Shown: in pieces, positions 35,099 to 45,272 of the stretch
How positions within the stretch are numbered: the first letter of the stretch is position 1
Layout: each line of letters begins with the position of its first letter
Assembly (NCBI GenBank): GCA_029204045.2
Contig: JAQNDB010000314.1
Location: 33,991 to 97,990, forward strand
Source: Tillandsia leiboldiana
Taxonomy: Eukaryota; Streptophyta; Magnoliopsida; Poales; Bromeliaceae
Direction: 5' to 3'
DNA: 64,000 nucleotides
The notes under the pieces: generated by a model
Databases searched by the model: none
Seen by the model: the letters and a program-made list of their open reading frames with translations, nothing else
What the model was told of the DNA's origin: nothing
Translations under genes and position numbers: made by a program

Positions 35099-37375
35099 TT
35101 CATTTTTGGTGTTTCCTGTCCTGGGGACACAACGGGTATTTTCTGAATTGTTTGTTTTGGATTTACTCTTTAAGCAATCCGAGGGAGCTTCCTTATGCAT
35201 TTCGACCTTCTTCGAGCCACTTTCTCCCTGAGGGATGAGAAGGAGAAAACTTCTCCAAGAAAAGTGGAATACACCTGCTAATTTTCGGATTTTTCAGCGG
35301 CACGCATTTCGAGATCTCTATTTTACCGGCGCGGCGTGACGTTTCTTCTTCGGTGTTCTTCTCCGTCGCTTTTCGGTGCACGAGCTCCCCCGGCCTACTC
35401 CGACCACCTTTTTGAGTGATTTCTTCGCCGGTGGATCCGCGACGGAGAGAGCTACGATCTATGTATTTTTGCTTTTCCTCATTTTGCGCTTTTCGAGGAG
35501 CTTTTCCATGCCTACTGGGACATTGGTTTTCTATGAGGATTTGTGGGGACAGCGGGTTGATTCGAGGAGATCTCCGCGCACGAGCGTCGGATCAAGGCGA
35601 GCCTGTACACTTTTTTCATCTACTTGACACGAGGATCACCACCGTATTTTTCTTGGATTTTTCCGAGACCTTCCCGGAGGTATACTTTTCCCGTGTTATC
35701 TGTGCAAGAGTATACAGTTGTGTGGTTGTGAGATTTTGCGTACCTGTACTGTGGAATTTGTAACTTGGCATACGGTGCTCGGAATTGGGCGTGCAGGGAC
35801 CCGTTTCGAAGGTCTCGACGAGACAATCGCTGTGATATTTTTATTGGAATTTTCTGGGCACTTTTAGCAAGTGAAATAAGTGCATCTTCGGGACTGATTT
35901 TCAGGGTGTGTGTGCGTGGTTAATTTTTGGGATTTAAGTGTAATGTTCGACCTTATTGTTGTACCCAGGGGTGTTTGCAAGTGTTGCTGGACCCGTTGGA
36001 TCTGGAGACTTTGATTTCGGGGTATTTTCAGCTGTCTAGAGCCGAGGTTTGCGCGACATGCACCGAGGATGCGGGTTCAGCGGATTGTGCGTGCAAGTGG
36101 CCACGCTCTTCACCGACCCCAGGTTTGCCTTGGATTGAACACTTCAGGTGGGTAAGCTTAATATCAGTAACTGTATAAGGCAATGATAAGATCTTCATGG
36201 ATGACTATGTTATGGCGAATATATGTGTACTTGTGGGAATGTCACCCCTCCATGACTGATATCATGCATGTTTAATGTACAACCCATATTTAGCATCGAG
36301 AGGAAAAGCTTGAATAATGGCCTAGATCATACAGATTGATATGCTTTAGTAATGATCTTTTAGCATGCCAGGTTGCACATTGTCTTTTATGATATGATTA
36401 CTCGATGGAGTAGGGGGCTATATCTATGTGCGGGTATTATTATGATCATTCTGTTGATGGACCCTGGATTGTGGATAGGTTTAGTTCTTTAGGGATTCCG
36501 GCATGTTGTTTATTCCTAGAGGATCTATTATTATGCTTTACCCCCTTTCATTTCCTTGAGGACATTTGTATGCTTGTATGGACATCTAGTTAGGCCATCT
36601 TTTACTGCTGCACTACTATTGGAACTTTACTTAGGAGAAACCATGTTACCCTCTTCTCCTTCTTTATTAGTCAGGTGGTCCGTGATGCTCGGGGGCGAGA
36701 AGGGGTCTGGGGTAGTGTAGCCTGGACATTGGTGTCAGGGACGGGTTGTGCTGGATTGCGATTGGCAGGGTTTTGCGGTGACGACGGACTTTGGGCGGTT
36801 GACCGGAGGTCGGTTATAGGACTTGATTATAGACGGCAGGGTATTGCGGCAACCGCGGATATTGGGCGGTTGACTGGATATTTATTTATGCACTAGATTG
36901 GGTATCTGATTTCTCCAGTGGACAGAGTTTCCCACTACTTGAGTATTTTTGCATCTCATTGAGGACCGAGGCTTTCTTTAGTGGTTGGGCTTTCCCACTT
37001 TGATCAGTGTCATGATCAGGTCCTGCTGATTTATGATACTTGTTACTGAGGCACTTTACTAGTGTGGGTCGCTCCCCTCAAGTGCCACTCCGGAGTGTGC
37101 GATTTACAGACTTTGAGTCCTTGAGACTCCCATCCCCTATCGGTGTTATGCGTAGGCTGGCATACCCGATTTGGCAGACACAGCAGGCAGTAGCAGTATT
37201 TCTGGCGTCACTCGATTGGGTTTATTACAGATGTTTACTTTACTATTACACTCAGATCAGGGGGACCGAGTGGAGTCTAGTAGCCGTGTTTAGACCAGTG
37301 CTAGTGTTGTTGGGAACCATTTGGGGATCGACGATTGTCCCAAGGTCATTGTGAGTCGTTGACTGTTGTACGGGA

Positions 37376-37456
37376 GGCATAGCAGGCATGGCAGGCATGG
37401 CAGGCATAGCAGGCATAGCAGGCATGGCAGGCATAGCAGGCATGGCAGGCATAGCA
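37376..37456 (+). repeat. 9-bp minisatellite, 9 units, cut by D
   Basis: 81 bp of GGCATAGCA / GGCATGGCA units ending exactly at a unit boundary where D starts. Confidence 0.93.
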
Positions 37457-37505
37457 TGTCACGCCTCGGGTGTAAACCAGAACCCGGTCCCGTCCACAGA
37501 TCCGC

Positions 37506-37533
37506 CGTGCACACAGAATTTTCCGTGTACACG
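37506..37533 (-). other. D U5 hairpin
   Basis: On the minus strand CGTGTACAC pairs with GTGTGCACG, nine pairs with one G-U, 49 bp from the LTR end, followed by GCGGATCTGT. Confidence 0.7.
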
Positions 37534-39987
37534 AAGCCCTGGTAACCTACTCAGATATACAAGATATAATAATGGAGTATAAAACAGAGCTAAAATAAAA
37601 CTATGACATCTCAGACTACTGCTAGAAAGTAAAAGCATAGTAAAAACTCTCAAAATATACAAGTGTCTCTCCCAGCTCACCAAATAAGTACAAACGGCTG
37701 GCAAGAGCTAGACCGAAAATAACTACAACTGTCTGAGAAAAGAAAGGGGTACAACTGATACACGACTAAGCTCGAAGTCGGGGTAGACAAGCTATCTAAT
37801 CAGCGATCTGCTTACCTCGGTCTGCCCGAGACGGCCCTGCAACTCCCGCAGAAGACTCTGCAAAACAAAGGGGGGAGAAAGAAGAGAAAGATAATGGGGG
37901 TGAGAACTACTATAAAGAACAGTAGCCTCCCCTAGTGGAAAAACCTCAAACTCTGACGTGCCCACTAGGACTACTAGAGGCAAAAAGGAAAAGCAGTAGT
38001 AAGCTATAAAGGCTACTGATAAGGAAAACTAACACTACTATGCCACTAAATGCAGTATCAAAAGAGATGACTGTATGAATGCATCAGAAAACCGTATCTG
38101 TCCAAATAACCCAATCATGTGCCACCAGGAAAACTGGCATTGCCTACTCAACGGAATCTGCACACATGGCTCGAAACAGCGGGATCGGCCCGCACGGCTC
38201 GAATCCCAAAATAAGTATCAGACCAGCACACAAGGCTGCGTCCGAAAAGCCTACCTCCGGAGTGGCACTCGAGGGGAACGACCCACACGAGTAAAGTATC
38301 TCTGTCATCAGTATCACAATATAGCAGGACTGGATCATGACTATGATCAAAGTGGGAAAATCCATCCACTAACGAAACCCCGATCCCCAATCTGGTGCAA
38401 TAATACTCAATAAGTGGGAAACTCCATCCACTAGAGAAATCTGATACCCAATATGATGCATAAGTAAAACATCCGGTCAACCGCCCAATATCCGCGGTCG
38501 CCGCAACACCCCACAAGTCCAATTCTGATAAAGTAATCAACATCTGGCTAACCGACTACTGTCCACGGTTACCACAATGCCCCACGATCCATAATCGAGT
38601 CCAATCTGACCCTGACTCGATGACCTCGACTACACTATCCCATACCCCTGCTCTAACCCGAGCAACATGCAACTGAATAGAAAGGAGAACAGCTAAACAT
38701 GGTTTCTCCTAAGTCATTTCCCAATATGATAGTGCAGTAGTAAATAGTGGCCTAGCTAGATGTCCAAACAAGCATGTAATTATCCTGTACCTGGTAAAAT
38801 AAATGCAAGTGTCCGTGAAATAAAGCATGCTGGCAACAATTCATCACAATGGCCTAAGTACCCTAGGTACTAGTAAATCATGCATAATATCCACAAAGTT
38901 ACTAAAAGAGCCTTCTATCTCTCAAGTGATATTACCACTCTAATTCACTAATGTCATTAGTAAGCAAGTACTAACATATAGCCTATCTATCTCACATAAG
39001 CATGCAAATATCATTCAGAGGGTGTAATTAACTTCCTAACATGGCAAACACTCCAATAAGCATAGTGGGTAGTCAAAAGTAAGAGATTCGCAACAACACC
39101 CACCACGAAGGGCTGAACAGTCCGATGTCCCATAGCTAATAATATCCAGAAATCTCCAAACACCAAATCCAACGGGTCTAGCAATACCCGCAAACTCTCC
39201 TGGGTACAAAACAAGGTTTACAGTTACACTTAAATCCCAAATTTAACCAAGTATTACAATCTGAAATTTCAGCCGCAAAGATGGCAAATTTTCACCTACA
39301 GATAAGGCTCCAAAAATTCTGAAATAAATACCACAGCGATCCTCGCGTCGAGACCTTCGAAATGGGTACCTGCGGGTCCAATTCCGAGCACCGTAGGCCA
39401 AGTTACAAATTCCACAATATCGGTGCGCAAAATCTCACAACCATCCAACTATAAACTCTTGTATAGATAAAATGAGAAATGTATACCTCCGGGAAGGTCT
39501 CGGAAAAATCCAAGAAAAATACTGTGATGATCCTCGCGTCGAGTAGATGAAAAAAAGTGTATAAGCTCGTCTTGATCCGATGCTCGTGCGCGGAGAACTC
39601 CTCAAAACACTCTGCTGTCCTTGAAGATTCTCACAGCAAATAGGGGCCTCAGTGAGCATGGAAAAGCGCCTCGAAATGCGTGAAACGAGAAAATGCGGAG
39701 CACCAAAATCGTAGCCTTACCTGTTGCGGATCCAACAACGAAGAAATCGCTCGAAAAGATGGTCGGAGTAGGCCGGGGGAGCTCGTGCACCGAAACGCAA
39801 CGGAAGAAACACAGAAGAAGGAACGTCGCGACGCGCCAATAAAATGGGAATCTCGAAAACCGTGCCCCGAAAAATCCCGAAACTCTGCAGATGGAAGCAG
39901 GACAGCACGAGGAGCAACTTCTCTGAAGAAATCGCAGAGAGAATAGGCCCAGAAATTCCAAAAAGCCCGATGTGAAAGAGTCTCGGG

Positions 39988-39998
39988 CTATAAATAGG
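39988..39998 (-). promoter_or_regulatory. D LTR TATA box
   Basis: Minus strand CCTATTTATAG within GGCCTATTTATAGCC, about 290 bp downstream of the nearest ERSE-like module. Confidence 0.65.
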
Positions 39999-40283
39999 CC
40001 CACAAAAACAAATTGGAAAATGACCAATTTGTCCCCGGTTTCGGTCGCTGGACCACATTTCGGGCGCCCGAAACTGGAGGTATAGCATACCGCGGGGATG
40101 CATCCGAAACGCCCTGGAGCGGCCACGTCACCCGCACAGCAAACAGTTGTGCGGGGCGTGCCAGGAGCGGCCACGTGGCCCTCCCGGGGGCCGACGCGTG
40201 TCCCGCATAGCAAACAGCTGTGCGGGGCGCGCCTGCTGTCGCCGCGTGGCGCCTCCCCCGGTCAAACGGGTAGGTGGCGCCCG

Positions 40284-40673
40284 CCAATGGCGGGGCGCCA
40301 CCTGGCCTGCACAGTGTCGCGGTCACACGTGCGGGCAGGCGGCGCCTACCATGCACGCGCCCCGAGGCGGGGTCCCGCGCCCCGGTGCGCCGCGCCGAGT
40401 GAGCCAACCAATGACACGTCAACACGTGTCCCATGCACCCGGTCCACGCACCCTACTTCGGGTTCCGTGGACCGCGCCGCATGCACCGACCAACCGGGGG
40501 CTGCCACGTGTCCCCCGCCCTCGTCCATGCACCGCCGCGCCAAACCCCGTGGACCGCGCACTCTGCGCCGGCCAACCAGCACCCGACACGTGTCCCGCGC
40601 CCGGCCTATGCACCCAGCCGCGCCTCTCTGTGGACCGAGAGCTGCGGACCGGCCAATCAGTACCTGACACATG
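40284..40673 (-). promoter_or_regulatory. D U3: five ERSE-like modules, four phased at 81-82 bp
   Basis: CCAAT 40408/CACGTG 40423 is perfect. With the same N10 spacing: CCAAC 40490/CACGTG 40505, CCAAC 40572/CACGTG 40587, CCAAT 40653/CACATG 40668, CCAAT 40284/CACCTG 40299. The last four modules by position sit in tandem units that also share GTGGACCGCGC and CCATGCACC. Confidence 0.85.
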
Positions 40674-41000
40674 GCATTCCCACGGTCCACGGCCCCTCCC
40701 ATGCACCGAAAACCATTAAAAACTTCCGGGAGTCCCTTTTTGGGCATCCGGACTCCAAATTTAACAAGCAAATAGCCGTTTTCAAGCATTTTTCCGTGCT
40801 GAATCCAATTCCAACCTCTGTTTGGCCAAAAACCCTTTCAAAACTTTGGAAAAGGGAGCCGAAGGCCAATACAGTGAAAGATATCTCACAGGGTCCATCT
40901 GTGGCATCCCTTTGATGCACTATGGGCCAGACACACCAACAATAGGTGTTCTACACAATGGATTCACCAGAAAAGTTGCTTGGGATTCTGGACCACTACA

Positions 41001-41018
41001 TCCTCTCCCACTAAAAGG
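41001..41018 (-). promoter_or_regulatory. D polypurine tract
   Basis: Minus strand CCTTTTAGTGGGAGAGGA before the LTR, preceded by the TTTCGTGGACGAAAC motif. Confidence 0.9.
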
Positions 41019-41104
41019 AGTTTCGTCCACGAAACAAGAAAAAGAACAAACAGACGTACCTCAACCGAAAGCCTCGAACAGAAAAGGGGTAGGTATCTCT
41101 CATC

Positions 41105-41330
41105 ACTGTCTCTAGCTCTCAAGTGGCATCACGCTCCTCGTGATTGCTCCATGAGATCTTCACATACGGAATGGCCCGATTGCGCAATTCCCTCATCTCA
41201 TGAGCAAGAATTCACAACGGGCTCTCCTCAAATCCAAGGTCCTCACCAATCTCCAAAGGAGTGAAGTCGATCACGTGCGAAGGGTCCAATAAAGTGGGGA
41301 CTGAGCTTCCCACGAACTCCAAATCTCCGG
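41105..41330 (-). pseudogene. D chromodomain and integrase C-terminus, broken
   Basis: Translating the minus strand gives VIDFTPLEIGEDLGFEE then, after a stop, LRNRAIPYVKISWSNHEERDAT followed by TGA (41119-41121) and ELE. This matches the chromodomain at the end of plant chromovirus integrases, where the motif is ATWELE; Trp has become a stop. The domain normally guides integration by binding modified histone H3. Confidence 0.72.
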
Positions 41331-41352
41331 ACTTCTTTCGAAGGCGAGACCT

Positions 41353-42260
41353 TCAAACGACTTGGTCACCAATCTGAAACTCTAGGTCTCGCCACCGAGT
41401 ATCAACGTAGCTCCTCTGACAACTCTGGGCGATCTCAAGATGTAGGCAAGCTAATCTGACCTTCTCCACTGTCTCCAACTGTAATTCCGGTCCCAAAGTC
41501 CTCCTCTCACCCACGTCACTCCAATACAAGGGCGACCGACACCTGCGTCCATACAACTCTTCAAACGGAGCCATCTGAATGCTCGCCTGATAGCTGTTGT
41601 TGTATGCAAACTCAACCCATGCTAAGTGCCGGTACCACCCTCCTCTAAAATCCATAACTCACGCTCTCAACATATCCTCGAGGGTCTGTATGGTGCGCTC
41701 AGGCTGTCCATCGGTTTATGGGTGGAACGCTGTGCCAAATCAGAGCTGGGTCCCCAAGGCTGACTGTAGACTCCCCAAAAAATGCGACACAAATCTCGGG
41801 TCCCTATCTGATACAATTGAGGCGGGTACACCGTGTAGCCTCACCACCTCATCCAAATACAACTATGCAAGACGCTCCAACAACCAAGTCATCCATACAG
41901 GTAAGAAGTGTGCAGACTTGGTGAGTCTATCCACGATAACCCGAATCGCTTCGGCTTCACTCTGTGCCCTAGGCAGTCCTGTAACGAAATCCATCGCGAT
42001 GTGGTCTCACTTCCACTCGGGAATTGGAAGACTTCGCAACTTGCCAGCAGGAACCCGGTGCTCTACCTTCACTTGCTGACAAGTTAAACTGCGAGTCACA
42101 AATCTTCCATTGTCTCGCTTCATTCCGAACCACCAAAAGTGTGACTTGAGGTCCTTATACATCCTAGTGCTATCAGAATGAATGGTAAAAGGTGTATAAT
42201 GGGCCCCTCTCAACTCTGGTCTATGTACTGTAGTACTCTCGAGCTGTCCACTGCAAAATC
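41353..42260 (-). pseudogene. pol: D integrase core and zinc finger, with stops
   Basis: Two longer open pieces: 42213-42007 (HSDSTRMYKDLKSHFWWFGM, then CQQVKVEHRVPAG, the HHCC finger end) and 41655-41353 (WVEFAYNNSYQASIQMAPFE, ELYGRRCRSP, the end of the DDE core). Between them the frame reads through the catalytic Asp regions (VIVDRLTKSAHFLP and SDRDPRF types) with stops, including at conserved Trp positions. The product would insert element DNA into chromosomes; this copy is dead. Confidence 0.8.
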
Positions 42261-42493
42261 CCCTATCTGATCTGCCCGAAGCTGTGATCTGATTCTCGTC
42301 AAGTGGGGGTCCTCACTCCGTGTCTCCCTAATCCTGTCCAACAGAGTGGGCTGCAAGACCATATACATGAATCTGTAGACGCCTCAACTGCTCCACAAGC
42401 GGCGCCTGGCGCGTGATCAACCTGCTCAAACTCTGCACTGTCCTCCTACCCAAAGCATTTGCTACAACATTGGCCTTGCCGGGATGATAAAGG
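42261..42493 (-). pseudogene. D RNase H-integrase linker
   Basis: Near 42440-42490 the minus strand reads YHPGKANVVANALGRR in one frame, the standard linker after gypsy RNase H. The rest, toward integrase, is weakly readable. A is inserted immediately upstream, after AAAGG. Confidence 0.7.
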
Positions 42494-42868
42494 TGTAGTG
42501 ATCCGGCCCTTAGGGGTATTTTTGACTCACATGTAATTATTTAAGCCTTTAAGTGAAATAAAATTATTCAATTCTTAAGAGTTGGCTAGTGTGTGGTGCT
42601 GGTATTGTTCTGCGATAGAGTGCGGAAAATGATGGCCGACGGTGCGATCGGATTTGAAATCCGATGTCGGGACCTCCCGGAACGGAATTCTTAGTGATGC
42701 GGTGATTAGTCATCCATCGGAATCCGTGCAAAATATCTTGCACCCGTTGGAGATAAGGTGGGTTATCTCGTAGGGGATAATTAATTAATTAATTAATTAT
42801 CCGATGACGGAAAATAGAATTTTCTTACATACGAATTAAAGAGGAAATTAATTAAAGACATAATACGA

Positions 42869-42879
42869 GCTATATAAGG
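42869..42879 (+). promoter_or_regulatory. A LTR TATA box
   Basis: GCTATATAAGG followed by an AG-rich leader (42890-43000), downstream of AATTAATTAATT. Confidence 0.75.
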
Positions 42880-43189
42880 GATCCTGATTATCGAAAAGAA
42901 AAGAAAAGAAAAATAAAACCCTAACCGGTGAGGAGAGAAAGAAAGTGAAAAAGGAAAAGACGAAACCCTAGCCGGAAGAAAGGGAAAGGAGAAAGAGAAG
43001 GAGCCCGATCTTCCCGGACATCGAACCAAAGGCAAGAACGCGACCGGACAACCTTCCCGTCGATCTTCGATTAGTAAAATAATTGTTATAAATTATTTGG
43101 GATTTTTCCGTCATCCTTTTTGTTTGAGTTCTTGGGTTTCTCCGTCGTATCTGTCACCGTCGCCGTCATCGTCGTCATGCTAGGGCACG

Positions 43190-43650
43190 GAACGGACGGC
43201 GGAGGCGCGCGGTGCCGCTTGGGCATCGCGCGGAGGAGAATGCGGATGGCCGATCGCCGCCGCAAGCGGCGATGGGACCGCGCGGGCACCGCGCGGGTGG
43301 CACCCGCGCGGACCCGCAACAGCGCGGCCACCGCACGGGTGCCGCGCGGCTGCCGCGCGGACCCGCAACAGCGCGGCCACCGCGCGGGTGCCGCGCGGGC
43401 GACACCCGCGCGGACCCGCAACCGCGCGGGCACCGCGCGGCTACCGCGCGGGCGGCACCCGCGCGGACCCGCAACCGCGCGGGCGCCGCGCGGGCAACCC
43501 CGCGCGCGGGCGCCGTGCGGGGCCGCACCCGCGCGGCCGCCGCGCGGCCGCCGCACGGGCAGCACCCGCGCGAGGCGCCGCGCCGTGTGCGCGCCGCCCG
43601 CGGAGACACGCCGCGCGGTTCCGAACCACGCAGGGCTCCGGCGGACGGCG
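43190..43650 (+). repeat. GC-rich degenerate repeats in A LTR
   Basis: Irregular repeats of CCGCGCGGGC and ACCCGCGCGGACCCGCAAC type units, mostly without stops on either strand, giving several long spurious ORFs. It lies in the transcribed leader, like the arrays in C and F. Confidence 0.8.
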
Positions 43651-44894
43651 ACGGCGGCGCGGGATTCCGGTTTTCGTCAACCCGGGCGGTGTTGGACTTT
43701 TCCGTCGAAAAGAGTAAATTGGGTCTTTTGTTTTGGGATGTTAGTACACGTTTTTGACTATAGTTATCCTTGCGGACTTTCTTTAGGTCCAGGTGCGCAG
43801 CGGGGGTGCGCGAAGGATTCAGGTGTTCCGATTTCTCTTCAACTAGGTGGGTACGGTTGCTATAAGTGCAACAAGTGCAGTAAGTGCATCTATCATCATT
43901 AAAATGCTCTTAATTTGTCTAACAAAGTAGATGGACAGTTTAACCTTTCGCATAATTGTATTTTATCTAACAATTGAAGCGGCTGCGGTCGCGGTGCTCA
44001 CTACACGCCGATCTCGGCAAATCCGTTTTCGGATGCTGCACATACACAGGCGGATTGGCCTCCGCATGGGTGTACTTTTCTGGAGAAGTGGTCTTTTTGA
44101 CCCGTGTACCTCACAAAGGGTTGGGAGCCGTGAGGACCTCTTCGCGCCTGCTGAAAATAGCACACCAGCACCGTGAAGAGGTTAAAAGCATCAAAAAGGT
44201 GTTTGCGCACGAGGGGAGACTTTAGTCTCCCCGACAGGTACTCTGGGGTTGGTGCCCAACTTAATTGATAAATCTGGGGTTGGTGCCCAGCTTAATTATG
44301 TACAGGGTTTTAGCGAAAGGTTTCGGTGTAATCGGTTTGCTCCTTATTCCTTATTGATATTTAGACATCTACTTTGTTTGTCACTGACTTTACCCACTCC
44401 GTGACAGGTATTACTAGGTGCGTTAGCCGGGACGGCGGTGAGACAGCGTCGCGAGGACCGTAGTCAGGATACTTGGTTTTTATCTCGTTTTCCTTATACC
44501 TTAAATAGTTAATTTGCTTGTGGATCATATTAGTCGTGGACATGTATTAGTTAGCGCTGTGGATGAGGTGTACTTTTATACTTTGATACTTTTAGTGATG
44601 TTTTCATACGCGGCACGTTTTCATGATAAACCAAATGATTTCGAAAATGTTTTCTCAAAACGAAGTACCGTGTGGGCACGGGTTTTGCAACCGCTGGTTT
44701 TATCCTTTCTAAACGTTGATGCCGCTTTAATAACTCGCTTGAAAAAAAAAAATAATAAGGTGTCGAGTGGACATCGGTCTTTTAAAACATTAGTTAAATT
44801 ACCGTACTCTGTTTGACGATGTATGTCTATTGTATGGTTGACGGTTGATGTATGATGTTGTAAATGAAACGCATGTTGTAAATGAGACGCCATG

Positions 44895-44941
44895 CATATA
44901 CAAAGGAGACTCTGTCCGTGGGTAGAGAGAATTTGTGTATG
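44895..44941 (+). other. A U5 two-tier hairpin
   Basis: Outer stem CATATACAAA / TTTGTGTATG (one G-U) and inner stem CTCTGT / GTAGAG (two G-U), ending 111 bp before the LTR end and followed by an A tract. Confidence 0.65.
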
Positions 44942-45059
44942 TGGCGGTCTGGCACGCACCGGGGATGAGGTTTAAGTTACTTTGTTAAGAAAAAAAAATA
45001 ATACACGCAATTTTCCGCTTTGATAGACTCAAAAACCCCCGGAAGCGTGATAGATTAAA

Positions 45060-45070
45060 TGGTATCAGAG
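45060..45070 (+). promoter_or_regulatory. A primer binding site
   Basis: TGGTATCAGAG, seven bases after the LTR end. Confidence 0.93.
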
Positions 45071-45272
45071 AAAACAACCATAACCATAGTAGACGTGATC
45101 CACATCCACAGTGTAGGGTGCCAAAAGCAAATTGGACATGAGATAACCAAGGTATAGGTGCGTAGTACGTGACAGTAAGGGGAAAAGGGAACGTAATATA
45201 GGTGTAATCGTAAGACAGGGTGCTAGGGTTATAACCTTAGGGTTAACATGGTTTCTCTGTTTATAGCGGACG

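Larger units (their letters stand above)
15434..37456 (+). mobile_element. E: Ty3/gypsy element, interrupted by F and D
   Basis: Plus-strand 5' LTR (15434-19458), PBS, degraded interior, F inserted at 21573-33126, remaining pol, PPT and a 3' LTR from 34241 that is cut by D at 37456. The left flank is GCTGT (15429-15433); the matching duplication would be outside. By eye the two LTR copies differ at roughly ten positions in the first 300 bp, clearly more than the LTRs of F or B. So E is older, in keeping with being their container. Confidence 0.9.
34241..37456 (+). repeat. E 3' LTR, truncated by D
   Basis: Matches 15434 onward and stops inside the 9-bp minisatellite, where the D LTR begins. 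About 0.8 kb (U5) is missing and should lie to the right of D. One difference from the 5' copy is a short GCGCGCGGTCGCGGGCAGG-type insertion near 34683. Confidence 0.93.
37457..41000 (-). repeat. D 3' LTR (3544 bp)
   Basis: Minus strand begins TGTAGTGGTCCAGAATCCC next to the PPT and ends CCCGAGGCGTGACA. U3 has the 81-82 bp tandem ERSE-like units, TATA near 39990, two inverted 71-bp repeats, and the U5 hairpin at 37506-37533. It shares its U5 end with G (GGTTCTGGTTTACACCC). Confidence 0.9.
37457..42493 (-). mobile_element. D: Ty3/gypsy chromovirus, 3' part, interrupted by A
   Basis: On the minus strand: linker after RNase H, integrase, chromodomain, PPT and 3' LTR (41000-37457). It is cut at 42493 by A; upstream pol, gag and the 5' LTR must lie beyond. 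The chromodomain trace plus 3.5 kb LTRs support a Tekay/Del-like chromovirus. Stops replace Trp codons by G-to-A changes. The duplicated flank on the left would be TAGCA or similar. Confidence 0.88.
42494..45052 (+). repeat. A 5' LTR (2559 bp)
   Basis: TGTAGTGATCCGG to GGAAGCGTGATA, followed by the PBS. TATA at 42869-42879, AG-rich leader, a GC-rich repetitive block (43190-43650), the CACTGACTTTACCCACTCCG block shared with B and C, and the hairpin at 44895-44941. Confidence 0.87.

Noticed and set aside
37376..37456. Host satellite DNA
   Set aside because: The array has the same position as in the E 5' LTR, so it is part of the LTR.
43120..43902. 260-codon ORF in the A LTR
   Set aside because: Composition follows the GC-rich block, with no homologous frame in B or C.
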